DNA of 64,000 nucleotides. Source: Thermosinus carboxydivorans Nor1 (lineage in GTDB: Bacteria > Bacillota > Negativicutes > Sporomusales > Thermosinaceae). Shown here in pieces: positions 1 to 8,441 of the stretch (the stretch's first letter is position 1; the number at the start of each line of letters is the position of its first letter). The translations under genes and the position numbers were made by a program. The stretch spans positions 124,001 to 188,000 of the forward strand of contig NZ_AAWL01000003.1 of NCBI RefSeq assembly GCF_000169155.1, given 5' to 3'. Under the pieces are notes generated by a model that was not told the DNA's origin, ran no database searches, and saw only the letters and a list, made by a program, of their open reading frames with translations.

Positions 1-33
1 AAACAAAGCACCTCCGGCCGGAGGTGCTTTGTG
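1..33. terminator. Bidirectional hairpin terminator
   Basis: AAAGCACCTCC and GGAGGTGCTTT form an 11-bp perfect stem around a GGCC loop. On the minus strand it is followed by a T-rich end and lies just past the stop of the flavin reductase gene, so it probably ends that transcript. It could also end a gene entering from the left edge. Confidence 0.75.
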
Positions 34-41
34 ATTCTACG

Positions 42-605
42 CTATTTATTTTTCGCAGTAAAGCCGTAGTCTGCCAGCTTGCGTTCGCCCAGCCCCCAGT
101 ATTCGGCTCCATTAAGGGTAACGGGGCGCAATTTGCCGAAGTCAATGGTGCCGGCGGCGGTGAGGACGGACGCATCGGCCTGGATGTGGACGATTTCACC
201 GATGAAAGTATGGTGGCTGCCCAGGCGCAGCGTCTCCCGCAAGACACATTCGAGGTTGACGGGACACTCGGCAATCGCCGGCGTCGTCACTTTTACCCCG
301 GGGCTGGGGGTGAAGCCGGCGGCGGCAAATTTATCTACCTCGCGACCGGACACGACGCCACACAAATCAATGGCGGCAAGTTGGTTTTCGGTAGGGATGT
401 TGATGATAAACTGTCTTGAGGCAGTAATTATACCGTAGCTGTAGCGGTCGGGCCGGAGGCAAATGCTTACCAGGGGCGGTCGCGCGCCGACGATGCCTGT
501 CCAGGCAATGGCGGTAATATTAGGGCGGAAGCCGGGTGCGGCGCATGATACCAGGACGGTAGGCAAAGGAAAGAGCAGGGTAGTGGGCGTAAGGTGCTGT
601 TTCAT
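42..605 (-). CDS. Flavin reductase family protein (FMN-binding split barrel)
   Basis: A 187-aa protein resembling the flavin reductase/flavoredoxin family, which binds FMN in a split beta-barrel and passes electrons from NAD(P)H or a partner protein. The N-terminal half has the family pattern of small-residue strands (PTVLVSC, NITAIAWTG, PLVSICLRP, YSYGIITASRQFIINIP), and the middle has the GREVDKF segment that follows the FMN site. The start ATG at 605 sits behind AAGGAGG. No redox partner is adjacent, so substrate and donor are unknown. A fragment of a membrane transporter lies immediately upstream on the same strand. The family call is from motif recognition only. Confidence 0.8.
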   Translation of the reverse strand: MKQHLTPTTLLFPLPTVLVSCAAPGFRPNITAIAWTGIVGARPPLVSICLRPDRYSYGIITASRQFIINIPTENQLAAIDLCGVVSGREVDKFAAAGFTPSPGVKVTTPAIAECPVNLECVLRETLRLGSHHTFIGEIVHIQADASVLTAAGTIDFGKLRPVTLNGAEYWGLGERKLADYGFTAKNK

Positions 606-617
606 AAAACCTCCTTA

Positions 618-734
618 CTACATGGGGGTGATCGGCTGCTCGGCCAGCCGGACAAAAATGCCGACACTGCCCCAAATGAGCATCGCCAGGATGACGAAAA
701 GGTAGGCTGATGCTGGCGGCAAGATGTATACCAT
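618..734 (-). pseudogene. Fragment of an EamA-type transporter N-terminus (38 codons)
   Basis: A 38-codon frame with one hydrophobic helix. Its motif AMLIWGSVGIFVRLA resembles the first transmembrane segment of EamA/DMT exporters, which usually have a WG pair in this helix. It stops after ITPM, 13 bp before the flavin reductase start. I infer a truncated remnant of a 10-helix exporter. A genuine small membrane protein translated together with the reductase is possible but less likely. Confidence 0.45.
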
Positions 735-875
735 CCTTTCATGAACAAATTACATGCTTAATTCGGCTTGGTGGCGGACTCATCCTGCCAGGTCAGGGTT
801 GCTTCCGATTTTCCAGTGCGTGATGCTTGCCACAGATAACCGAAACGGTGTATGCTCTGAAGGGGAGGTGCAAGA

Positions 876-2573
876 ATGTCGGAAATCCTCTTAGTGGAAA
901 TGATTGAACGCATGAGCGTTGCCGTGACAATGGCCCTCATTCTGGCCCAAACCGCGACTTTTCGCCGCCTGGTGCAGCAGCGGGTAACGGGCCGGGACCA
1001 GCTATTATTGACCCTATTCTTCGGACTAATTGGCATTCTCGGGACTTACGCCGGCATTCCGGTCAATGATGCGCTAGCCAATTCCCGGGTAGTCGGCGTT
1101 ATGGCCGCCGGTATGATTGGCGGCCCGAAAATGGGGTTGGCGGCCGGACTGATTGCCGGCGGTCATCGCTATCTGCTCGGCGGGTTCACGGCTGGCGCCT
1201 GCGCTTTGGCTAACATCTGCGAGGGGCTTCTTGCCGGCTATATTCACCGGCGCTGCCCCACCCGGCCTATTCCCTGGTGGCTGGCACTGGCGGCCGGCAT
1301 GGCCGGCGAAACGCTGCAAATGATGATCATTTTGCTCATGGCCCGCCCCTTTGCGGCTGCCCTTGCGCTGGTGCAGGAAATCGCCCTGCCAATGATCGTC
1401 GTCAACTCTATCGGCTTAGCCATCTTTATGCAGATCATGAAAATGGCCAGGGACGCCCAGCGGAAAGTAGGGGCCGAGCAGTCGCACAAAGCGTTGGAAA
1501 TTGCGACGAAAACCTTGCCGTTTTTGCGCCGCGGCCTCACTGCCGATTCGGCTGAGGCAACGGCCCGGATTATTTTTGCTACCGCCGGCTATGACGCCGT
1601 GGCGATAACCGATACCGAGCGGGTGCTGGCCTTCGTCGGCGCCGAGGCGGCCCACCACGCTGTCCCCGGAGCGGGTTTGACCCGGGCTACCCGGCATGTA
1701 TTGGCCACCGGACGCATTTGGGTTGCCCGCAACCGCCAGGAAATTGGTTGCCGGTGCGGTGACTGCCGGCTGGCCAGTGCGGTCGTGGTCCCGCTGGTGC
1801 GGGCGGGCTTGGTTGTGGGGACGCTGAAGCTTTATTACACCCGGGCCAATGCTGTCGGGGACGCCGATATTGTTTTCGCCGAGGGGATAGCCCATCTCTT
1901 TTCGACTCAGCTGGAACTGGCCGAAATCGATCAACAGGCCAAGATGGCGGCCAGAGCCAAACTAAAAGCGCTGCATGCGCAGATAAACCCCCATTTTCTG
2001 TTTAATACTCTCAACACCATCACCTCTTTGATCCGCACCAATCCTGACCTGGCGCGGGAACTGCTGCTGAAGCTGAGTACCATTTTCCGCTATACCCTCC
2101 ACAAAACAGGGCGCAATATCACAATTGCTGAGGAGTTAACCCAGGTTCGGGCGTACCTGGCCATTGAGCAGGCCCGTCACGGGCCAAAGCTTAAGGTCGT
2201 GGAGGACATCGCGCCCCATCTGGTAAACTGTCTCATTCCTTCCCTTACCATTCAGCCTTTGGTTGAAAACGCCATTAAACATGGTCTTGGGCCGAAGGAG
2301 GAAGGCGGCTGCGTCTGGCTTACCGTGCGGGAGGGGGCAGAGGCGGCGCTGGAAATTGTTATTGCCGACGACGGCGTCGGCATGGACCTGACCCGTCACC
2401 ATCCGCTGCGGCAGCCGGGCAATGAGGCCATTGGGCTGATCAACGTCCATGAACGGCTGCGGGGACAGTTTGGACCCGCTTACGGTCTGACCGTGGAGAG
2501 TAGGCCGGGGCACGGCACCACTGTAACCATGCGAGTGCCCAGGGGGCTTGAGGAGGTGGATGACTGTGCTTGA
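876..2573 (+). CDS. LytS/BtsS-type sensor histidine kinase
   Basis: A 565-aa membrane sensor kinase. The first ~200 residues contain several hydrophobic helices of the 5TM-LYT type. A GAF-like region follows (about 205-350), with a CRCGDCR cysteine cluster near residue 295. The C-terminal kinase has the phospho-acceptor motif HAQINPHFLFNTLNTI, the N-box LVENAIKHGL and ATP-lid glycines (DDGVGMD, GIGLINVHERL). The start ATG has GGGGAGG upstream. The response regulator gene overlaps its end by 14 bp, and a CstA-family transporter follows. This is the gene order of BtsS/BtsR/BtsT in enterobacteria, where the pair senses extracellular pyruvate; pyruvate as ligand here is inference. The cysteine cluster could allow redox or metal sensing. 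Confidence 0.9.
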   Translation: MSEILLVEMIERMSVAVTMALILAQTATFRRLVQQRVTGRDQLLLTLFFGLIGILGTYAGIPVNDALANSRVVGVMAAGMIGGPKMGLAAGLIAGGHRYLLGGFTAGACALANICEGLLAGYIHRRCPTRPIPWWLALAAGMAGETLQMMIILLMARPFAAALALVQEIALPMIVVNSIGLAIFMQIMKMARDAQRKVGAEQSHKALEIATKTLPFLRRGLTADSAEATARIIFATAGYDAVAITDTERVLAFVGAEAAHHAVPGAGLTRATRHVLATGRIWVARNRQEIGCRCGDCRLASAVVVPLVRAGLVVGTLKLYYTRANAVGDADIVFAEGIAHLFSTQLELAEIDQQAKMAARAKLKALHAQINPHFLFNTLNTITSLIRTNPDLARELLLKLSTIFRYTLHKTGRNITIAEELTQVRAYLAIEQARHGPKLKVVEDIAPHLVNCLIPSLTIQPLVENAIKHGLGPKEEGGCVWLTVREGAEAALEIVIADDGVGMDLTRHHPLRQPGNEAIGLINVHERLRGQFGPAYGLTVESRPGHGTTVTMRVPRGLEEVDDCA

Positions 2574-3324
2574 AGTGCTGATTGTGGATGATGAGTTACC
2601 GGCCCGCGATGAACTCAAGTTCTTACTCTCTCGTCAGACGGGAATTATTGTTGTAGGTGAAGCCGACAGCGGGCCGGCTGCCTTGGTGTTGGCTTCCGAG
2701 CACCAGCCCGATGTGGTCTTTCTCGATGTAGAGATGCGCGGCATGAGCGGCGTGGAAACGGCGCTCACGCTGCGGGCGGTAGCGCCGGACGCACTGATCG
2801 TCTTTGCCACCGCTTATGACGATTATGCCGTTAAGGCCTTTGAGATTGGCGCCGTCGATTACCTTCTCAAGCCGTTTGAAGAGGAACGGGTGGCGACCAC
2901 GGTAGAGCGCTTGCAGAAGTACCGCTCCGACGAATGGGCGGCAGCGGCGCAGCGGGTTGACCAAGCACTGGCGGCTATACGTGCTTCCATCCAAAAGCTG
3001 GCAGTGGAGCGAAACGGCAAAATTGTTATGGTCGATTACCGCGATATTTTGTATGCCTACATGCAGGCCGGGGAAGTAATGGTGGTCACTAGCGAAGGAA
3101 AGGCCGTTTACCCAGGTACGCTTTCGGACCTGCAGCAGCGGCTGCAAGCGACCAGTTTGGTGCGGGTGCACAAGAGTTATATTGTTAACCTGGACAAGGT
3201 AGTGGAAGTTATTCCTTGGTTTAAAGGAACCTACTGGCTGCGGGTGGGTGGACCAGACGGTGCGGAAATTCCTGTCAGCAAAGGCCAAATAAAAGAGATT
3301 AAGGAAATACTGGGGCTGAAATAG
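2560..3324 (+). CDS. LytTR-family response regulator (BtsR/LytR type)
   Basis: A 254-aa regulator with an N-terminal receiver domain: acidic pair DDE near residue 9, phospho-acceptor Asp in VVFLDVEM, and the conserved FATAYDDYAVKAFEIGAVDYLLKPF ending (quoted in parts: FATAYDDYAVKAF, then DYLLKPF). The C-terminal half is a LytTR DNA-binding domain (ILYAYMQAGEVMVVT and LVRVHKSYIVNL). I chose the ATG at 2560 because GGAGGTGG precedes it; an upstream TTG at 2548 is in frame. The start lies inside the kinase gene, so the two are translationally coupled. The likely target is the CstA-family gene 166 bp downstream. Confidence 0.92.
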   Translation: MTVLEVLIVDDELPARDELKFLLSRQTGIIVVGEADSGPAALVLASEHQPDVVFLDVEMRGMSGVETALTLRAVAPDALIVFATAYDDYAVKAFEIGAVDYLLKPFEEERVATTVERLQKYRSDEWAAAAQRVDQALAAIRASIQKLAVERNGKIVMVDYRDILYAYMQAGEVMVVTSEGKAVYPGTLSDLQQRLQATSLVRVHKSYIVNLDKVVEVIPWFKGTYWLRVGGPDGAEIPVSKGQIKEIKEILGLK

Positions 3325-3490
3325 CTCCAGTTTTTTGTTTGTCACCGCAGCCGTGTTTCTGTTTGGCGAAAGATATTTCCGGTTAAACCTGAATTTCTTC
3401 CATTCACGTGATTTAACTGTCGTACTGGCCGTAACTTTTGGTATTATGCTAATTGTCGAAATTTGTTGCACCATACAAAGGAGGAGAAAC

Positions 3491-5284
3491 ATGAACGGTA
3501 TTGCTCTTGTCATTATTGCCGCTCTCATTCTAACTTTGGCGTACCGCTTTTATGGCGCCTTCATGGCGGCCAAAGTGCTGGCTCTTGACCCAGGGCGAGC
3601 TACGCCGGCTGTTCGCCTGAGCGACGGCCGCGATTATGTGCCGACCAACAAATGGGTAACGTTTGGCCATCACTTTGCGGCGATTGCCGGGGCCGGTCCC
3701 CTCGTCGGCCCGGTGCTGGCTGCCCAGTTTGGCTATCTGCCCGGTACGCTGTGGCTGCTGATCGGCGCCGTTGTCGCCGGCGCGGTCCACGATATGGTCA
3801 TTCTCTTTGCGTCCATCCGCCACGACGGATTGTCGGTGGCCGAGATCGCCAAGAAGGAAATCAGTAAGGCCTCCGGCCTGGCGACCAGTATTGCCGTACT
3901 GTTTATTTTGATTATTACGATGGCCGGTTTGGGCATCGCCGTCGTCAACGCCCTCTACGACAGTTCCTGGGGCACCTTCACGGTGGCCGCCACCATTCCC
4001 ATCGCCATTTTTGTCGGCCTCTACCTCCGCTATATCCGGCCCGGTCATATTGGCGAAGGTTCGCTCATCGGCGTTACGCTGGTCCTTATCGCCGTATTTG
4101 TCGGACCGTGGGTCCAACAGTCTTCACTCGCGCCGTACTTCACCTTTAGCCGCGGCCAGCTGTCGGTCATGATGGCGGTTTACGGTTTTGTCGCCGCTGC
4201 CTTGCCGGTATGGCTGCTGTTGGCGCCGCGCGACTACCTCAGCACCTATATGAAAATTGGCACCATCCTGGCGTTAGCCGTTGGCATTATCATCGTCCGT
4301 CCGGAAATTCATATGCCGGCAGTGACGCCGTTCATTAACGGCGGCGGACCGATTATTCCCGGCCCCGTATGGCCCTTTATGTTTATCACCATTGCCTGCG
4401 GCGCCATCTCGGGCTTCCACGCGCTGATAAGCACCGGCACCACCCCGAAAATGCTGGCCAATGAAGCGGAAATCCGTGCTGTCGGTTTTGGCGGCATGCT
4501 GGTCGAATCCTTTGTCGCGCTGATGGCGTTGATTGCCGCTACCAGTCTCTATCCCGCCGACTACTTTGCCATTAATACCGCCCCTGCCGTGTTTGCCAAA
4601 CTGGGTATGCAGGTGAACGAACTGCCCATGCTGTCCGAATTGGTAGGTGAAAATGTCGCTGGCCGTCCGGGCGGCGCCGTATCCCTGGCGGTAGGCATGG
4701 CGCACATTTTTGCGCAAATTCCCGGCATGAACACCCTCCTATCCTTCTGGTACCATTTTGCTATTATGTTTGAAGCGCTCTTTATTCTGACGACCATTGA
4801 CGCCGGCACGCGCGTCGGCCGCTATCTCATCCAGGAACTTGGCGGCATGGTCTATAAGCCGTTGAAAAATGTCAACTGGGTTCCTGGCATTATTTTCAGT
4901 AGTGCTGCCATCTCGTTCGCCTGGGGCTATCTCTTGTACGGCGGCTCCATCTCCACCATCTGGCCCTTGTTTGGCGTAGCGAACCAGCTGCTGGCCACAA
5001 TGTCCCTGGCGATCGGTACTACGGTACTGTTTAGGATGGGCAAGGGGCGCTACGCATGGACAACGATTATTCCCATGTCTTTCCTGGGCGCAACCACCGT
5101 GGCTGCCGGTTACCTCAACATTACGACCAAGTATCTGCCGAAAAACAATTACCTCCTGGCCGGCGCCAGCGCCGTTATGATAATTTTAGTTATCTTTGTC
5201 ATCGCTGATGCCATACGCACTTGGCTCCGGCTTGCCAACGACAAACGTGTGTCTGCATGCCCGGCCGAAAGTATTGGCCAATAA
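3491..5284 (+). CDS. CstA/BtsT-family carbon-starvation (pyruvate) transporter
   Basis: A 597-aa polytopic inner-membrane protein of the CstA family. Diagnostic stretches are LSDGRDYVPTNKW near residue 45, FGHHFAAIAGAGPLVGPVLAA near 58 (written here in parts: FGHHFAAIAG, AGPLVGPVLA), SIRHDG, HALISTGTTPKM and LFGVANQLLA. CstA and BtsT import pyruvate or peptides using the proton gradient. The start ATG follows GGAGGAGAAAC; the frame is open further upstream but has no better ribosome site. Placement behind a LytS/LytTR pair supports a pyruvate/carboxylate transporter induced by that pair. A strong terminator follows the stop. Confidence 0.93.
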   Translation: MNGIALVIIAALILTLAYRFYGAFMAAKVLALDPGRATPAVRLSDGRDYVPTNKWVTFGHHFAAIAGAGPLVGPVLAAQFGYLPGTLWLLIGAVVAGAVHDMVILFASIRHDGLSVAEIAKKEISKASGLATSIAVLFILIITMAGLGIAVVNALYDSSWGTFTVAATIPIAIFVGLYLRYIRPGHIGEGSLIGVTLVLIAVFVGPWVQQSSLAPYFTFSRGQLSVMMAVYGFVAAALPVWLLLAPRDYLSTYMKIGTILALAVGIIIVRPEIHMPAVTPFINGGGPIIPGPVWPFMFITIACGAISGFHALISTGTTPKMLANEAEIRAVGFGGMLVESFVALMALIAATSLYPADYFAINTAPAVFAKLGMQVNELPMLSELVGENVAGRPGGAVSLAVGMAHIFAQIPGMNTLLSFWYHFAIMFEALFILTTIDAGTRVGRYLIQELGGMVYKPLKNVNWVPGIIFSSAAISFAWGYLLYGGSISTIWPLFGVANQLLATMSLAIGTTVLFRMGKGRYAWTTIIPMSFLGATTVAAGYLNITTKYLPKNNYLLAGASAVMIILVIFVIADAIRTWLRLANDKRVSACPAESIGQ

Positions 5285-5286
5285 GC

Positions 5287-5323
5287 TTAAAAACCGCCTG
5301 GCGTATGCCAGGCGGTTTTTCCT
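5287..5323 (+). terminator. Intrinsic terminator of the cstA-type gene
   Basis: AAAAACCGCCTGGC pairs with GCCAGGCGGTTTTT around a short GTAT loop and ends in a T run, 3 bp after the transporter stop codon. Confidence 0.9.
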
Positions 5324-5411
5324 ATAATTGGATGGCAAAGCTGCTCTTCTGACGGGCATATAAGCCTTCCTTGCCGCGCATGCTATTTTTGGCAGGAAAG
5401 GAGGGATTTTG

Positions 5412-5610
5412 GTGTTGACGCAGAAATGAACTGATGCAACTGGAAGACTCGCTTACCATGCATCAAACATGTGTTAAGACGCTTAACCATTTCGCCAACG
5501 AGTTGCAGGACAGCCAAGCAAGGCAAATGCTCCAGCAAATGGCGCAAAAACACCAGCAGCATGTACAAACGCTTAGCAAACATCTGAACGCAGGCCAAAC
5601 ATTACAGTAA
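5412..5610 (+). CDS. Small CotF-like spore coat protein, frameshifted at codon 6
   Basis: Read with one base removed near 5427, the gene starts at GTG 5412 behind AGGAGGG and encodes about 65 aa beginning MLTQKELMQLEDSL. The LTQKEL-LED start is typical of small spore coat (CotF/CotX-like) helical proteins. As given, the GTG frame stops at TGA 5427 and the rest is readable only from ATG 5434, which has no ribosome site. The body is Gln- and His-rich and helical (HQTCVKTLNHFANEL, HQQHVQTL). It is followed within 12 bp by a CotF-family gene, so the two are probably an operon made during sporulation. The extra T is either a sequencing error or a real lesion. Confidence 0.6.
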
Positions 5611-5622
5611 GAGGTGACAACA

Positions 5623-5934
5623 GTGGCACAAATGGGACAAGGTCAGGGCGCCATGTCTGGACAGGGCATGCAAATCTCCGACAAAGATCTGTTGCAGGTT
5701 TGTCTGAACGAGACGAAGCATCTGGCATCGTCGACCAATACTTATATTTCCGAAACGGTGAACGAGCAACTGCGCCGCGATTACATGACGATTCTTGGCG
5801 ACTTGTACAGCCAGGAGCAGCAACTGTTTAATTACATGCAACAAAAAGGGTTCTATAATGTCAAAAACGCCAGTCCTCAGGACATTGCACAAGCTAAAAA
5901 CAAGTTTTCCGGCCAAAGCCAGCAAATGAGGTAA
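5623..5934 (+). CDS. CotF-family spore coat protein
   Basis: A 103-aa protein with a Gly/Gln/Met-rich N-terminus, then a helical CotF-type region: ISDKDLLQVCLNETKHLASS, a TVNEQLRRDYMTILGDLYSQEQQLFNYM helical pair (quoted as TVNEQLRRDY and EQQLFNYMQQKGFY). CotF-family proteins are four-helix ferritin-like proteins of the spore coat. I chose GTG 5623 because GAGGTG lies 7 bp before it; GTG 5614 is an alternative. It forms an operon with the preceding small coat-like gene. Confidence 0.85.
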   Translation: MAQMGQGQGAMSGQGMQISDKDLLQVCLNETKHLASSTNTYISETVNEQLRRDYMTILGDLYSQEQQLFNYMQQKGFYNVKNASPQDIAQAKNKFSGQSQQMR

Positions 5935-5941
5935 TACTCGC

Positions 5942-5966
5942 AGTCTCGTGGCAGTCCCACGAGACT
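5942..5966 (+). terminator. Hairpin after cotF-type gene
   Basis: AGTCTCGTGG pairs with CCACGAGACT around a CAGTC-type loop, followed by TTTAATTT. It lies 8 bp past the coat gene stop. The T run is weak. Confidence 0.65.
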
Positions 5967-5985
5967 TTAATTTGCAAACTATACC

Positions 5986-6015
5986 TTGACAATTTTTCAC
6001 AGAACAAGGTAAAAT
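5986..6015 (+). promoter_or_regulatory. Sigma-A-type promoter of the Fur-family gene
   Basis: TTGACA at 5986-5991 and TAAAAT at 6010-6015 with an 18-bp spacer. Placed between the coat-gene terminator and the regulator gene. Confidence 0.7.
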
Positions 6016-6018
6016 AAA

Positions 6019-6047
6019 AATAACATTATAGGATAATCATTGTTATT
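6019..6047 (+). promoter_or_regulatory. Possible autoregulatory Fur/PerR operator
   Basis: AATAACA (6019-6025) and TGTTATT (6041-6047) are perfect inverted arms around an AT-rich centre containing GATAATCATT, which resembles half of a Fur box. The site overlaps the expected transcription start, which fits repression by the gene product. PerR and Fur boxes are hard to tell apart here. Confidence 0.55.
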
Positions 6048-6080
6048 TTAGTTTAATTATTTTTTGAAATGGGTGTAGTT

Positions 6081-6500
6081 ATGAACGTTTGTGTAACAAC
6101 TTTGTTGCGGGAAAAGGGCTTTAAAGTTACGCCGCAGCGGCTGGCGATTTACAACGTTTTAGCCGCAAGCAAAGCCCATCCCAGCGCCGAAATGATTTTT
6201 CACCAGCTGCAGCCTATTTATCCAACGATGAGTCTGGCGACAGTGTACAAAACCATTGAAATCCTCAAGGAGCTTGGGCTAATCCAGGTGTTAAACGCCG
6301 GTGAAGACAGCTTCCGTTACGATGCCGACACTTCCAACCATTCGCACATCTGCTGTCAGCGATGTGGCCGGGTGGATGACCTGCACGGCATCGACAGCAC
6401 CGAATTTGTGCAACAGGTAGTAAAGGCCACGCCCTACCGGATTACGGGCCAACAGTTTTATTTCTATGGCGTATGCCCTGAATGCGCGGCCAAAGAATAG
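6081..6500 (+). CDS. Fur-family transcriptional regulator (PerR-like)
   Basis: A 139-aa metal-dependent repressor. The N-terminal winged helix has GFKVTPQRLAIYNVL and PTMSLATVYKTIEIL. The dimerisation half has the metal-site motif HSHICCQRCGRVDDL and a C-terminal CPEC pair that would bind structural zinc with the CQRC pair. The conserved Asp in RYDAD fits the family. I chose ATG 6081; ATG 6069 is in frame but has no better ribosome site. The neighbouring rubredoxin-like gene suggests peroxide (PerR) rather than iron control, but this is inference. Confidence 0.88.
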   Translation: MNVCVTTLLREKGFKVTPQRLAIYNVLAASKAHPSAEMIFHQLQPIYPTMSLATVYKTIEILKELGLIQVLNAGEDSFRYDADTSNHSHICCQRCGRVDDLHGIDSTEFVQQVVKATPYRITGQQFYFYGVCPECAAKE

Positions 6501-6512
6501 GAGGTGCACTTA

Positions 6513-6623
6513 ATGGCAGTCTGGAAATGCACTGTGTGCGGCGCTACCAAGGAAGGCCGTTGCCGTCCCGGCAAATGCCCCGAGTGCGGCGCCCCAAAAG
6601 ACAAGTTTGAAAAACAGGGATAG
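6513..6623 (+). CDS. 36-aa rubredoxin-like zinc-ribbon/iron protein
   Basis: A 36-aa protein with two CxxC pairs, KCTVCG and KCPECGAPKDKF, joined by RCRPG. This matches the short RCKP-type rubredoxin-like proteins, which hold one iron (or zinc) in four cysteines. The ATG at 6513 follows AGGAGGTGC by 5 bp and lies 12 bp after the Fur-family stop, so the two genes share a transcript. The pairing suggests a small electron carrier controlled by its own peroxide or iron sensor. Confidence 0.8.
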   Translation: MAVWKCTVCGATKEGRCRPGKCPECGAPKDKFEKQG

Positions 6624-6629
6624 TTCATA

Positions 6630-6669
6630 GCCCCGGTTTGCCAATGCGCAGGCCGGGGTCTTCGTTTTT
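6630..6669 (+). terminator. Intrinsic terminator after the rubredoxin-like gene
   Basis: GCCCCGG pairs with CCGGGGT across a 16-nt loop, then TCTTCGTTTTTT. Confidence 0.7.
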
Positions 6670-6805
6670 TGTCGTTTACACCAGGAGTTTTGCCCGATAT
6701 TGGCGAATTCAATTGGGGCGGTAACTGAAAACATAACGGTTTTCGGCTGCTCGTCGGAAATAAGTCAAGCCTGACCCGCCAGGCTTGGGGAAGGGAGGGT
6801 CTTGT

Positions 6806-7444
6806 ATTAACTTAGCGGCATATATTGATCACACCCTGCTTAAGCCGGAGGCGACGGTGGACGACATTCTCCGCCTGTGCGCTGAAGCGGCCGAGCATAA
6901 TTTTAAGGCAGTTTGCGTCAACCCGTGTTATGTGAGCCTGGCGGCGCATCGTTTGGCCGGCAGCGGCGTAAAAGTGGCGACCGTAGTCGGCTTTCCGCTC
7001 GGGGCGACGCTTACGGCGGTTAAAGTTGTTGAAACGCAGGCGGCGGTGGAGCATAAAGCCGACGAAATTGACATGGTTATGAATATCGGTGCGGCTAAAG
7101 CCGGCCAATGGGCGGCGGTCGTCGAAGATATCCGGGCGGTCGTCCGGGCCGCCGAAGGGCGGGTTGTAAAGGTTATTATTGAAACGGCTTTGCTCACTGA
7201 TGAGGAGAAGCAGCGGGCCTGTCTGGCCATCCTGGAAGCAGGCGCGCAGTTTGTCAAGACGTCTACCGGTTTTGGGCCGGGTGGGGCGACCGAAGCAGAT
7301 GTCCGTTTGCTGGCCAGGGTAGCAGGCGGTCGGCTTGGCATCAAGGCCGCGGGCGGCATCCGGACGCGTGAGCAGGCGCTGAAGCTGATTGCAGCCGGGG
7401 CGACCCGCATCGGCACCAGCGTTGGCGTTAGTTTAGTCAAATAG
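6806..7444 (+). CDS. deoC: Deoxyribose-phosphate aldolase, apparent ATT start
   Basis: A 212-aa class I aldolase that splits 2-deoxyribose-5-phosphate into glyceraldehyde-3-phosphate and acetaldehyde in deoxynucleoside breakdown. Seen: [14 protein letters not shown] at the start, the [11 protein letters not shown] strand, the Schiff-base lysine region [19 protein letters not shown] with the second lysine, and KAAGGIRT. Family members usually begin MNLAxYIDHTLL, and here the matching codon is ATT at 6806, 7 bp after GGGAGGG. The only canonical in-frame upstream start is TTG 6785, which lies before that ribosome site. An infC-like ATT start or a base error are the alternatives. Confidence 0.93.
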   Translation: MNLAAYIDHTLLKPEATVDDILRLCAEAAEHNFKAVCVNPCYVSLAAHRLAGSGVKVATVVGFPLGATLTAVKVVETQAAVEHKADEIDMVMNIGAAKAGQWAAVVEDIRAVVRAAEGRVVKVIIETALLTDEEKQRACLAILEAGAQFVKTSTGFGPGGATEADVRLLARVAGGRLGIKAAGGIRTREQALKLIAAGATRIGTSVGVSLVK

Positions 7445-7526
7445 TTTACAGAAAATACCGATAGGCGGGGGCCTGTTGTTGTGGTATAATGGGACTCCAT
7501 GAGAACCGGGAGAGGAGGGGGTACCC

Positions 7527-8399
7527 ATGCGTACCATTTTGTTTCACGATAAGGTGACAGCCCTCATCGCTCTTGGTCTGGTGATCGTGCTGCTGGCCTT
7601 TGTTCCGGCACAGCTTCCCCGTATGTGGCTATACCCGCTGGCGCGCCAGTTAGCTGTGGCGAAAATCGCTTACCAGACGCGCGATATGGCCGTTTATGAA
7701 ACACCGCACTTTATTATCAAATATACTGCGGCTGATGCTGATGCGGTAGCGATGCTTGCGACCGCCGCCGAAGCCGCTTATGGACCTGTAACCCAGGCGC
7801 TTAAGTATGAGCCGGCCGAAAAAACACTGTTGCTGGTTTATCCCGACCGCCGCCAGCTCAACCAGGCTTTTGGCTGGTCCGGCGACCAAAGTGCCATGGG
7901 GGTCTATTGGGGCGGCGTTATTCAGATTTTATCGCCTCGCGTCTGGCTGAAAGCCGGCGAATCCACTGAGGAGTTCATCCATAAGGGGCCAATGGTCCAT
8001 GAATTCACGCACCTAGTATTTGACCATATGACAAGCGGCAACTATACCCGCTGGTTTACCGAGGGGCTGGCCCAGTATATGGAATATCGCGCCAACGGTT
8101 ATGAGTGGCTTACGCCGCGCAATAAGCTGACCGGTAAGCTTTATACCATGGCCGAACTGGACGAGAACTTCGACAACCTGCCCGAGCAGTCGCTTGCTTA
8201 TCGCGAAGCGCTGGCCGCGGTCCGCTATATTGCCGAAGTGCATGGCGAGGACAAACTGATGGCCATTATTGCCGACCTGAAAAAGGGGCGCAGTACCGAG
8301 GCGGCCATCACCGGCGTTCTGGGCATGGATTATCAGGCATTTGAACAAGCCTGGCAACGGTGGGCTGTCACCAATATGAAAAATTATGACGAAAAATAA
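7527..8399 (+). CDS. Membrane-anchored peptidase MA-like (gluzincin) protein
   Basis: A 290-aa protein with one N-terminal hydrophobic helix (residues ~10-30) and an extracytoplasmic zinc-peptidase-like domain. The HExxH-type motif is HEFTHLVFDH near residue 155, followed by WFTEGLAQYMEY, whose Glu is the expected third zinc ligand. This is the pattern of the peptidase MA family found in Firmicutes. Substrate unknown. The ATG follows GGAGAGGAGGGGG. The gene stands alone between deoC and the hexomutase, with its own terminator. Confidence 0.82.
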   Translation: MRTILFHDKVTALIALGLVIVLLAFVPAQLPRMWLYPLARQLAVAKIAYQTRDMAVYETPHFIIKYTAADADAVAMLATAAEAAYGPVTQALKYEPAEKTLLLVYPDRRQLNQAFGWSGDQSAMGVYWGGVIQILSPRVWLKAGESTEEFIHKGPMVHEFTHLVFDHMTSGNYTRWFTEGLAQYMEYRANGYEWLTPRNKLTGKLYTMAELDENFDNLPEQSLAYREALAAVRYIAEVHGEDKLMAIIADLKKGRSTEAAITGVLGMDYQAFEQAWQRWAVTNMKNYDEK

Positions 8400-8441
8400 A
8401 AAGCCGTTTGCACGCAAGCAGTGTAGACGGCTTTTTATTTT
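8397..8441 (+). terminator. Intrinsic terminator
   Basis: AAAAAGCCGT pairs with ACGGCTTTTT across a loop of about 20 nt, overlapping the peptidase stop codon and ending in TATTTT. Confidence 0.8.

Noticed and set aside
3335-3490. N-terminal extension of the CstA-type gene
   Set aside because: Open frame, but the ribosome site GGAGGAG and family start place the ATG at 3491.
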